64,000 nt of DNA, taken from assembly GCA_943369355.1 (NCBI GenBank), contig CALRMX020000005.1, positions 186,001 through 250,000 on the forward strand, read 5' to 3'. Positions 54,001 to 60,694 of this stretch are shown here, one piece after another. Numbering within the stretch: position 1 is the stretch's first letter; the number at the start of each line of letters is the position of its first letter. The DNA is from UBA7662 sp943369355 (GTDB lineage: Bacteria > Bacteroidota > Bacteroidia > UBA7662). Position numbers and translations under genes: made by a program. The notes under the pieces are model-generated. The model had not been told where the DNA came from and made no database searches. It saw only the letters and a list, made by a program, of their open reading frames with translations.

Positions 54001-55341
54001 CGACTGCCTGATCTTTACCGACGAATCGTAGACCAGATGGTCCATCTCACGGCGACTGAGGAGTCCGCCTTTACCCGAATGATGTAAGCGGTGTACGATG
54101 CTCTCCACAATGATCACGGCACCGTCGACAATGAGGCCGAAGTCGATTGCGCCGAGGCTCATCAAATTGGCCGATACCCCAAACTGACGCATCATGGCCA
54201 ATGCAAAGAGCATGGCCAAGGGTATCACCGAAGCCACTACCAAGCCTGCCCGCAGGTTTCCTAGCAACAAAATGAGGATGAACACTACGATGAGTCCACC
54301 CTCGATGAGGTTTTTGCCCACGGTACCAATCACTTTCCCCACGAGCTCTGAGCGGTCGAGATAAGGTTTTAACTCCAAACCTTCGGGCAGGCTACTTTGC
54401 AGCTCTTTCACGCGCTTATGCACTTCTGTGAGTGTTTCGTTGGCATTGGCGCCTTTCATCATCAGCACGATGCCTCCCACGGCCTCCCCTTTGCCGTCTT
54501 TGGTCATGGCGCCATAACGTGGAGCATGTCCATACCGCAATTCTGCAATTTGCCCGAGGGTTAGGGGCGTTGCTCCGTTTTGTTTGATTGGGATTTGCGC
54601 CAGCTGCTCGAGGTTTTCTACCAAACCTTCGCTACGTACGTAATAGGCATTCGGCCCCTTTTCGATGTAGCTGCCACCGGCATTGCCGTTGTTTTGTTGC
54701 ACGGCCGCAAACACATCGCTGATGGTGAGACCGTAGCTGCTGAGTCGCTGTGGGTCTACGGCCACTTCGTACTGCTTCAAAAAACCACCAAAGCTGCTCA
54801 CCTCAATCACGCCCGGTATGCCCGCCAATCGACGTTTTACTTGCCAATCTTGGATGCTACGAAGCTCCATGGCGGTGAAACGTGAGGCATAACCGGGTTT
54901 GGGGGTGAGGGTATATTGATAAATTTCGCCGAGGCCGGTGGTGATCGGCATCATGTACGGCAAGCCGAGACTGGGGTCGAGCTCACCTTGCAGTAGGGCG
55001 AGTTTTTCGCTCACCAGTTGCCTTGCGCGCAGGGTTTCTACCTCGTCGTCGAAAACGATGGTAACCACACTCAGCCCGTAACGGCTGATACTGCGCACCA
55101 GCTCCACACCGGGTAAGTTGGCCATAGCCAGCTCAACGGGAAAGGTGATGAATCGCTCCACCTCTTGTGGGGCGAGCGCCGGCGACACAGTGACTACCTG
55201 CACCTGATTGTTGGTGATGTCGGGTACAGCGTCGAGGGGCAGGTGCAAGGCCGAATAGATGCCCCAGCTGGCTAATAAGGCCACCAGCAGCCCTATTATT
55301 AGTTTGTTGTGTATGCTAAAATGAATGATGCGGTCGATCAT
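51034..55341 (-). CDS. CzcA-type metal RND pump fused to a TolC-like outer-membrane channel
   Basis: A 1435-residue fusion. Residues ~1-1040 are a heavy-metal RND transporter with 12 TM segments, two periplasmic lobes and the TM4 motif GAIDFGLIVDGAVIIVE, whose D...D...E pattern is that of CzcA (Zn/Co/Cd/Ni) rather than of CusA (Cu/Ag). Residues ~1059-1435 are a CusC/TolC-like protein: long coiled-coil helices (PEVRMAQLEVERAQSQ) and a four-strand barrel segment. Between them, basic KRKK, hydrophobic GMAAVVVALLAVF and GGSAQA-QS (~1035-1060) look like a complete internal signal peptide with a signal-peptidase site near 52168. This implies the protein is cut into pump and channel after export. 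Start at 55341; the His-rich protein gene is upstream and the adaptor downstream. Confidence 0.9.
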   Translation of the reverse strand: MIDRIIHFSIHNKLIIGLLVALLASWGIYSALHLPLDAVPDITNNQVQVVTVSPALAPQEVERFITFPVELAMANLPGVELVRSISRYGLSVVTIVFDDEVETLRARQLVSEKLALLQGELDPSLGLPYMMPITTGLGEIYQYTLTPKPGYASRFTAMELRSIQDWQVKRRLAGIPGVIEVSSFGGFLKQYEVAVDPQRLSSYGLTISDVFAAVQQNNGNAGGSYIEKGPNAYYVRSEGLVENLEQLAQIPIKQNGATPLTLGQIAELRYGHAPRYGAMTKDGKGEAVGGIVLMMKGANANETLTEVHKRVKELQSSLPEGLELKPYLDRSELVGKVIGTVGKNLIEGGLIVVFILILLLGNLRAGLVVASVIPLAMLFALAMMRQFGVSANLMSLGAIDFGLIVDGAVIIVESIVHRLHHSGKGGLLSRREMDHLVYDSSVKIRQSAAFGEIIILIVYLPILALVGVEGKMFKPMALTVGFAILGALILSLTYVPMMSALFLSRRPDARENWADKLMKRINAAYRPALEYSLRNPRKVMLASGLTLLASLWLFTRLGAVFIPNLEEGDLAMQMTVAPGSSLNHSIANSTKAEAILLAKFPEVRAVVSKIGTAEIPTDPMAVEDADIMILLKPKTEWTSASTREELSDKMKQALEALPGVSFEFTQPIQLRFNELLTGVKSDIAVKIYGDDLATLAELAEKSAAVIRQVAGAGDVLVQQTEGLPQLMIRWQRDKIAAYGLNIATLNQAVQTAYAGAFAGKVYEGEKHFDLVVRATPALRSQLEAVEQLQLRTPNGQMVPIGALADIRMEPGPMLISRENTNRLVSVLINVRDRDYESFVKEVEQRLAKEVKLPSGYYFTFGGQFENLQHARSRLAIAVPVALALIFLLLYFTFGSWLQAAMIFSAIPLSAIGGIAALWLRDLPFSISAGVGFIALFGVAVLNGIVLIGYLNQLKQEGMHDVEERIRTGSLVRLRPVVMTAAVASLGFLPMALSTGNGGEVQRPLATVVIGGLVTATLLTLVVLPALYLLLEKRKKTGTTGMAAVVVALLAVFGGSAQAQSPFASPEAAIRTALTNHPEVRMAQLEVERAQSQLRTSWDPGEFTFDWQRGQLNAAPIDNFFTFRQSFGQPAVALAQRKYNRMGVALQAIKLQQRTQEVAARVFECWQRWAWQSARVAALQQQLLRYAEFSRIAEARYEAGATSLLALTIARHQYDETRLQHADAVVAREEALRQLQLETRSEALPSDSLPLIQPIPLPETAASLPPAMQLQQQLSRQAQQAWKVEQWKFSPSLSAGYFVQELENVGGFQGWQLTVGIPLWFRPRAAQAQSARLGSQAQALATDYALSRHEMQLVAAGRLAQQQYERVKYYQTTATERAQFMADNAEALFRKGEIEYVEYIQALDAVLQIRLNQQQALYQYQLAAFSLLQLRNQQIH

Positions 55342-55355
55342 AAATCAGGCTTTCT

Positions 55356-55369
55356 GTCCGCATGCGGAC
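55356..55369 (-). promoter_or_regulatory. 14-bp perfect palindrome upstream of the pump gene
   Basis: GTCCGCATGCGGAC, 14 bases before the pump ATG, in the gap between the His-rich protein gene and the pump. Possible operator, internal promoter element or RNA hairpin without T-run. Confidence 0.5.
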
Positions 55370-55412
55370 CGATGAAACAATGACTCCCTGAGGAAGCCGG
55401 AAAGCGGATGAT

Positions 55413-55784
55413 TTATTCTTGCGGGGGACCGCGGCGGGGTGTTGCCTCACGCAGGAGGCGGACGATGAGCTCGGTAGCAGCTTGCGACTTGGGCGATTCG
55501 TCGATCATGCCCTCGATGGGCGGGAGACTCAGCCAAGTACCCAAAAGTGCGATATCGCTGTCGCTCTGGGCAAGGTCTACAAATTCTTCTTCAAATTCGT
55601 TGAGGCGTATTTCTTCGAGGTGATTGTCACCCATGTTCAGGTCAAAGAGATCGCCAAGGAAGCCGCTCGAATCTACCCCAATGTACGGATGTTGCTGCGC
55701 CATCTCGTGGTGGTGAGGCACAAGCGCGTGACCCAACAACATGAGTAAGGAGGTGAACAGTGCTATTTTAGAGGCTTTTCCCAA
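55413..55784 (-). CDS. His-rich secreted protein of the metal-efflux operon
   Basis: A 123-residue exported protein. The N-terminal segment KASKIALFTSLLMLLGHALVP is a signal peptide or anchor, followed at once by HHHEMAQQH, a probable metal-binding cluster, and then an acidic region (LFDLNMGDNHLEEIRLNEFEEEFVDL). Small proteins with 'HxLxPHHHH' just before RND metal pumps are common in Bacteroidota; I recall them as DUF6769-like but do not claim the family firmly. Translation probably starts at TTG (55784), because the signal would otherwise be lost; a strong -7 box lies just upstream. It may act as a periplasmic metal buffer or sensor. Confidence 0.7.
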   Translation of the reverse strand: MGKASKIALFTSLLMLLGHALVPHHHEMAQQHPYIGVDSSGFLGDLFDLNMGDNHLEEIRLNEFEEEFVDLAQSDSDIALLGTWLSLPPIEGMIDESPKSQAATELIVRLLREATPRRGPPQE

Positions 55785-55791
55785 AACAATA

Positions 55792-55820
55792 CAAATATAC
55801 GAAAATCTTTAAGCTGCAAA
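55792..55820 (-). promoter_or_regulatory. Promoter of the metal-efflux operon
   Basis: Leftward -33 TTTG (55817-55820), 17-bp spacer, -7 TATATTTG (55792-55799): the best complete Bacteroidota promoter in the window. It ends 7 bases before the TTG start, so the transcript is nearly leaderless. Confidence 0.7.
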
Positions 55821-55822
55821 CA

Positions 55823-56305
55823 TTAACGACAGTCTGTAGTTTTTTCTTTCAGGCTGAGCGTCAGCTCAGTTCCTTTGGCGGGCTTGTCGATAGCCAGCAG
55901 TTGCATGGGATAGCTAATCATATCGGCCACCACGCAGTTTTCGCCTGGCTTTTGCAAAATTGCCACAAGCTTTAGCATCTTGCCAGTACGAATGAGGCTG
56001 TCGGTTTGGATGCTGTAGCCGCTGCTCGGCCGGGTGCCGCCAAACAGGAGCACGAGACTCCGTTTTTCGAAGTCGAAGCCCTCAATTTCCTTGCCTTGGG
56101 GGGTACAGCCCAGTGCTTTGAGCTTACTTTCATAGTCTGCTGTGCTGCCAATGAGCTGTGCTTCTGCGCCTTTTTCGACATAGCTGTGCTCGTACACCCC
56201 ACTGAGGTATTCAAACGTCAGCGGTTCGGGCTTTTGGCTAGCGCAGGCAAGGAGCAGGCTGCTAAGCAAAAACAGCAGCGCGGGTGCGTTCGTAAAGTGC
56301 TTCAT
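55823..56305 (-). CDS. PrcB-like lipoprotein
   Basis: A 160-residue lipoprotein (signal ending LLLACAS, Cys near 21). The C-terminal part has the PrcB_C pattern: KRSLVLLFGGTRPSSGYSIQTDSL, which matches the 'G..P.TGGY.I.I' motif, followed by LKLVAILQKPGENC and SYPMQLLAIDKP. In spirochaetes PrcB is a subunit of a protease complex, but elsewhere the domain is of unknown role and no protease gene is adjacent. I use the ATG at 56305, within the last 44 bases of bshA, which suggests co-transcription. Its stop lies two bases from the -33 box of the metal-efflux promoter. Confidence 0.75.
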   Translation of the reverse strand: MKHFTNAPALLFLLSSLLLACASQKPEPLTFEYLSGVYEHSYVEKGAEAQLIGSTADYESKLKALGCTPQGKEIEGFDFEKRSLVLLFGGTRPSSGYSIQTDSLIRTGKMLKLVAILQKPGENCVVADMISYPMQLLAIDKPAKGTELTLSLKEKTTDCR

Positions 56306-57395
56306 AGTGGGGCAAGATGTTGTGAATATCGAATCGTTTGGCTTGGGCGAGTGCTCTACTGCGGAATGCTGCCAAACGTTGGTCGTCGTGCAGTATGTCG
56401 ATTGCAAAGCGGGTCATGGCGTCAATATCGTCATAATGTGCCACATATCCTGTTTCGCCGTGCACATTTACCTCGGTAAGTCCGCCAGCATCGCTCGACA
56501 CAACCGGCACCTGACAGGCCATCGCTTCGAGGGCTGCGAGTCCGAAGCTTTCGGTTTCGGAAGGCATCAAAAAGAGGTCGCTAATGCTCAGGAGCTCTTC
56601 TACGGCTTCCTGTTTGCCAAGAAAACGTATTTCGTCGCAGAGACCCAATTCGCGGCATAAGTTTTCGGCTTTTTGTCGCTCAGGTCCATCGCCAACGAGT
56701 AACAGCCGGGCCGGAACTTCCTTCAGGATGCCTGCAAAAACGCGTATCACATTATCGATGCGTTTCACCTTTCTGAAATTGGAAATGTGGGTTACAATCC
56801 GTTCGCCATTGGGCGCGATGGCCATCTTAAAGTGACTTTTTGAGCGGTGGGTGAAACGATTCAGGTCGACGAAGTTCGGAATTACGCTAATGTCTTTGTC
56901 GACGTGAAAGTGCCTGTAAGTATCGTCTCTCAAAAAATCCGACACTGCGGTCACGGCATCGCTTTGGTTGATGGCGTAGCTCACCACGGGCTCGAAGGTG
57001 GGGTCTTTGCCTACGAGGGTCACATCGGTACCGTGCAGTGTGGTCACCACCGCTACCCGTATGCCTTGAGTGGCCAATATTTGTTGGGCTAGATGTGCGG
57101 CCGTAGCGTGTGGAATGGCGTAGTGCACGTGCAGGATGTCGAGTTTTTCGTACTTCACCACATCCACGAGCTTGCCGGTGAGTGCGAGCACATAGGGTGA
57201 ATGTTCGAAAAGCGGATAATGTACCATGGCCACTTCGTGGTAAAACACATTTTCCATGAATATGTCGAGCCGTGCCGGCTGGGTATAGCTGATGAAGTGC
57301 ACCTGGTGGCCGCGGCCTGCAAGCGCTTTTCCGAGCTCGGTGGCAATTACGCCCGATCCACCGTAGGTGGGATAACAAACAATTCCGATGTTCAT
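56262..57395 (-). CDS. bshA: N-acetyl-alpha-D-glucosaminyl L-malate synthase
   Basis: GT4-family glycosyltransferase (377 residues) that joins UDP-GlcNAc to L-malate, the first step of bacillithiol synthesis. Seen: the BshA-specific start MNIGIVCYPTYGGSGVIATELG, YHEVAMVHYPLF, DILHVHYAIPHATAAHLA, the GTLHGTDVTLVGKD-like motif (TTLHGTDVTLVGKDP), and the late E...ETESFGLAALEAMACQVPVV EX7E motif. Length is normal. Other bacillithiol genes (bshB, bshC) are not in the window. A -7-like TACCTTTC lies 14 bp upstream. Bacillithiol would serve thiol redox balance, matching the metal and sulfur handling genes nearby. Confidence 0.94.
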   Translation of the reverse strand: MNIGIVCYPTYGGSGVIATELGKALAGRGHQVHFISYTQPARLDIFMENVFYHEVAMVHYPLFEHSPYVLALTGKLVDVVKYEKLDILHVHYAIPHATAAHLAQQILATQGIRVAVVTTLHGTDVTLVGKDPTFEPVVSYAINQSDAVTAVSDFLRDDTYRHFHVDKDISVIPNFVDLNRFTHRSKSHFKMAIAPNGERIVTHISNFRKVKRIDNVIRVFAGILKEVPARLLLVGDGPERQKAENLCRELGLCDEIRFLGKQEAVEELLSISDLFLMPSETESFGLAALEAMACQVPVVSSDAGGLTEVNVHGETGYVAHYDDIDAMTRFAIDILHDDQRLAAFRSRALAQAKRFDIHNILPHYEALYERTRAAVFA

Positions 57396-57483
57396 GCAAT
57401 AAGTTGCTTGAAAGGTACAACGCTTTCGAAAGAAAAAAGTGCAGCTTTCGCTTTAATTCCTGTACAACTGCCCCAATGATGGC

Positions 57484-57492
57484 TATTTTCGC
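57484..57492 (+). promoter_or_regulatory. Promoter -7-like box for the CBM9/DUF5916 gene
   Basis: TATTTTCGC (TAnnTTCG variant), six bases before the ATG. Confidence 0.45.
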
Positions 57493-57498
57493 GCTTCC

Positions 57499-59652
57499 AT
57501 GCGGTTACTGCTCCTCTTTATGCTTTCGTTAACTTCACTTTCGCTCGCCTACGGGCAGGACGAGAAGCGCATGCGAGCACAGTTTACGAGCGAAGAAATT
57601 GTAGTGGATGGCCGCTTAGACGAAGCCGTATGGTCGCAGGCCGAGCGGGTGAGCCGATTTACACAGCGAGAGCTGCAATTGGGAGAAGCGGCAAGCGAAC
57701 GTACCGAAGTGGCCATTGCCTACGACGAGCACAAGCTGTACGTGGCCGTTTGGTGTTACGACAGCGCGCCCAACAAGCTTATAGCCCGGGAGTTGCGGCG
57801 CGACTTCGACTACAGCCTCGACGACAACTTCATGGTGATTATCGACACCTACCACGACAAACGCAATGGTTTTCTGTTTGTTACCAACCCCAATGCGGCA
57901 CGTTTTGATGCACAGGTATACAACAATGGAGCATCTACCAATGCCTTCTGGAACGGCGTTTGGGACGTAAAAACGCGGGTTACTGCCGAAGGTTGGTTTG
58001 CCGAGTTTGAAATCCCGCTCTACACCTTAAAGTACCGGGCCCATCTCGAGGAGCAGTTGTGGGGCATCAATTTCGAGCGCAACATTCGCCGCAAGCGCGA
58101 GCAGGTGCGCTGGCAGGGCTGGAGCCGCGATGCCCGCCTCGAACAGCTCAATTTAGCTGGTGAGTTAGGCGGTTTACGCCAACTGCGCGACAAACGTTTT
58201 GTGGAGGTGAAACCCTACGCCATCGGCGGTGGCGAGCAGCAGCCTGGCGCCAAGCGCCTCACGGGCAATGTGGGAGGCGATATCAACTACCTGCTCAGTC
58301 CCACCTATCGCCTGAACCTTACCTTCAATACCGACTTTGCCCAGGTAGAGGCCGACCAGCAGCAGGTGAATATCACCCGCTTTCCGTTGTTTTTCCCCGA
58401 GCTACGTGAGTTTTTTCTCGAAGGCGACGACTTTTTCAATTTTGGTTTTGGTGGCAACCGCATCATCCCGTTTTATACGCGGCGGATTGGCCTGAACGAG
58501 CAACGCGAAGCCGTTCCCATCGTTGCTGGCGCTCGGTTATTGGGCAAAGAAGACAATGCCACCTTTGGTTTGATGAGCCTTCAAACCGCTGCGAGTGGAG
58601 GCCAGCCCTCCACCAATTATACCACAGCTTCGTGGCGGCAGGATGTGGGCAACCAAAGTGTGATTGGCGCCATGACCACCAATACCATCACGGGCAACCG
58701 CTGGCACAGCACTACGGGCGTGAATGGTCGCTTCAGCACGTCTAAATTTTTGGGCAATAAAAATCTCGATTTTGGCGGTGCGGTGCTGCAAACCTACAAT
58801 ACCGACGACGGCTACGATCCAGCCGCCACTGCCTTTCGCTTTTTTGTAAGCTACCCCAACGACCTCATCAACGTATTTGCGTCGGCCCAACGCGGTCCCG
58901 CCGAGTTTAATCCCGAAGTAGGGCTCCTCCTCCGGCGCAGTTTTAGGGAGCAGTTTGCTGGCATCAACATCAAACCCCGACCCAAGGGCCGCTTGCGGTG
59001 GATACGTCAGTTTGATTTTAGTCCGCTCAACATCACCAACACCCAATACGACGATAATGGCGCCATACAATCGTTCAGTTATAGCTTTCAGTACCTTGGT
59101 TTCGACACGCGCAAGGGTGAACGAATCACTCTCGATCATGCGGTAGTTGCCGAAGGGTTACGCAGTAATTTTACCATAGCACCGGGCATCGTGATTCCGG
59201 CAGGCTTGTATTGGTGGCGGCAGTCGAACGCCAGGCTCAGCACCTTTCGCGGCAGGATAGTTTCGCTCACCAGCAATTGGAGCTGGGGCGAGTTTTACAA
59301 TGGCGAAAGTGTACAAAGCCGCAACGAGTTGCTGTGGCGTACTTCTAAATACTTCAATGTAAGTCTGCGCTACGAAAAAAACGTTGTACGATTGCCATAT
59401 GGCAGCTTCCAAACCGATTTGGTTGGCGCCAGGGTAGCCTATGCCCTACATCCCAATTTATTTGGCTCGTTACTCAGCCAATGGAACTCGGCTCAAAACG
59501 AATTTAACCTCAACTTCCGCTTGCAGTTTATTCCGCGGATTGGTACCGACTTTTTTCTCATCGTAAACCAGGTTTACGATACCACCACTGGCAAAGCCGA
59601 TCCTACCCGAGGCACGATATTGGGTAAGCTCATCTGGCGTTTTGTGGTTTAG
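57499..59652 (+). CDS. CBM9-like and DUF5916 outer-membrane protein
   Basis: A 717-residue exported protein (signal peptide to about AYGQ, residue 20). Residues ~30-210 form a carbohydrate-binding-module-9-like domain (TSEEIVVDGRLDEAVWSQAE, VAIAYDEHKLYVAVWCYDS, FMVIIDTYHDKRNGFLFVTNP). The rest is DUF5916, with many long amphipathic strands and a C-terminal TILGKLIWRFVV typical of outer-membrane barrels. It includes the block FPLFFPELREFFLEGDDFFNFG. It may bind sugars or sense the surface. It stands alone after bshA on the opposite strand, and its stop overlaps dinD by 4 bp. Confidence 0.88.
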   Translation: MRLLLLFMLSLTSLSLAYGQDEKRMRAQFTSEEIVVDGRLDEAVWSQAERVSRFTQRELQLGEAASERTEVAIAYDEHKLYVAVWCYDSAPNKLIARELRRDFDYSLDDNFMVIIDTYHDKRNGFLFVTNPNAARFDAQVYNNGASTNAFWNGVWDVKTRVTAEGWFAEFEIPLYTLKYRAHLEEQLWGINFERNIRRKREQVRWQGWSRDARLEQLNLAGELGGLRQLRDKRFVEVKPYAIGGGEQQPGAKRLTGNVGGDINYLLSPTYRLNLTFNTDFAQVEADQQQVNITRFPLFFPELREFFLEGDDFFNFGFGGNRIIPFYTRRIGLNEQREAVPIVAGARLLGKEDNATFGLMSLQTAASGGQPSTNYTTASWRQDVGNQSVIGAMTTNTITGNRWHSTTGVNGRFSTSKFLGNKNLDFGGAVLQTYNTDDGYDPAATAFRFFVSYPNDLINVFASAQRGPAEFNPEVGLLLRRSFREQFAGINIKPRPKGRLRWIRQFDFSPLNITNTQYDDNGAIQSFSYSFQYLGFDTRKGERITLDHAVVAEGLRSNFTIAPGIVIPAGLYWWRQSNARLSTFRGRIVSLTSNWSWGEFYNGESVQSRNELLWRTSKYFNVSLRYEKNVVRLPYGSFQTDLVGARVAYALHPNLFGSLLSQWNSAQNEFNLNFRLQFIPRIGTDFFLIVNQVYDTTTGKADPTRGTILGKLIWRFVV

Positions 59653-60533
59653 GCATCGGGGCTCGAAAAGCCATCGAGCGGTTTTTGCGGTGGTAGCTTG
59701 CGGGCATTTTTAGAGAGCTGCTTCTGCTCGTTCGACAAGCGTTTTTTTACTTCCTCCACATCGTCGGCAGCCGGCAAAAATTCGGGTTTAATGCCTCTGG
59801 CCAAAAGCATTTGCCGCACCGCCGCATTGTTGCTTTCGTGCTCTGTGGCTACTTGCTCTAGGCCAATCAGGTTTTGATCTTCCACCTTGTAGCTTGTCAT
59901 TTCGGCCGACATCTCCTTGGCCACGATGAGCATAGTACCCAAAAAATCGGCGAGTGGACGGTGGGGTGGCACGCCTAACTGCTGTTTCATGGCTTGGGTA
60001 TCGGGGCCACCAAAAAGAGCAGCATCGCCTCGGCTGTGTAGTTTACCCATTTCGGTCGCCTTTACCCCGTGGTTGATTGCCAATTTGCTCAGTCGTTTTT
60101 CGGCCTTGGTCAATTTCAGGCGATGATGTAGTCGCGCCCTTTCTTTCAACCTCGCCTCGATGAGCTCTAATTTTCGCGTTTGCATCGCGAAGTAGGTTTG
60201 TGCGAAGGCAATTTGCGGTTTGGTGGGGTCGCCATTTTGCGCGATGAGGTAGCAAGCGTACCGTGTGAGGGCGTATTCCGTCATGGTACGTTCACCTCCG
60301 CGTGGCAACTTAATCTCACGATAACCCGAAATAAAATGGAATTGGGGGTTTATACCTGCCTCCAAACACGATTGCACGGCCTTTTCGATCACCTTGTAAA
60401 AATTTTCCCACTTGGTGTAGCCCAATATTTGTTGAAGCTCTCGGCCGCTCCAACTTTCCAGCTCACCGTCGTCCGAACGGTAAACCGCACGCTCAAACGT
60501 ATGGAGCAATGCTTCAATTTCTTCAGATTTCAT
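59649..60533 (-). CDS. dinD: DNA-damage-inducible protein D-like
   Basis: A 294-residue protein matching DinD: an N-terminal BRO/KilA-like domain (LESWSGRELQQILGYTKWENFYKVIEKAVQSC), the block FHFISGYREIKLPRGGERTMTEYALTRYACYLIAQNGDPTKPQIAFAQTYFA, and a helical middle (RLKERARLHHRLKLTKAEKRLSKLAINHGV). In E. coli the DinD protein is SOS-induced and inhibits RecA. The acidic/basic tail beyond residue ~265 has no known motif. A -7 box TAGGTTTG lies 22 bp upstream and a strong palindrome 115 bp upstream. It overlaps the convergent CBM9 gene by 4 bp. Confidence 0.85.
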   Translation of the reverse strand: MKSEEIEALLHTFERAVYRSDDGELESWSGRELQQILGYTKWENFYKVIEKAVQSCLEAGINPQFHFISGYREIKLPRGGERTMTEYALTRYACYLIAQNGDPTKPQIAFAQTYFAMQTRKLELIEARLKERARLHHRLKLTKAEKRLSKLAINHGVKATEMGKLHSRGDAALFGGPDTQAMKQQLGVPPHRPLADFLGTMLIVAKEMSAEMTSYKVEDQNLIGLEQVATEHESNNAAVRQMLLARGIKPEFLPAADDVEEVKKRLSNEQKQLSKNARKLPPQKPLDGFSSPDA

Positions 60534-60555
60534 ACAGATTGGTTTGGATGAAATT

Positions 60556-60563
60556 CAAACCTA
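60556..60563 (-). promoter_or_regulatory. Promoter -7 box for dinD
   Basis: Leftward TAGGTTTG, exact TAnnTTTG, 22 bases before the ATG. The palindrome ACATTAATGT (60578-60587) lies just upstream, near the -33 position. Confidence 0.6.
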
Positions 60564-60648
60564 ATCAATATAACAATACATTAATGTCACGATTCACGCA
60601 ACTTTTTTCAATTATTCAAAAAGTGCGTTTTTGGCTCAAATTTACATC

Positions 60649-60664
60649 TTCCTGACGTCAGGAA
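60649..60664. promoter_or_regulatory. 16-bp perfect palindrome upstream of dinD
   Basis: TTCCTGACGTCAGGAA, between the GH3-fusion stop and dinD. A second -7-like TAAATTTG (leftward, 60637-60644) lies 4 bases from it, so it would sit between the promoter elements of a longer dinD transcript. No T-run, so not a terminator. Confidence 0.55.
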
Positions 60665-60694
60665 ATCATAAAATAGAGCGCATTGCAAATGTAT

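Noticed and set aside
51034..55341. Copper/silver specificity (CusA) for the RND pump
   Set aside because: The TM4 motif DFGLIVDGAVIIVE fits the CzcA (divalent cation) type; the CusA-type motif is not present.
58537..59139. 200-codon leftward frame
   Set aside because: Antisense within the CBM9/DUF5916 gene, no domain or start signal.
60649..60664. Terminator of the GH3-fusion gene
   Set aside because: The palindrome has no loop of usable size and no T-run on either strand, so an operator is more likely.
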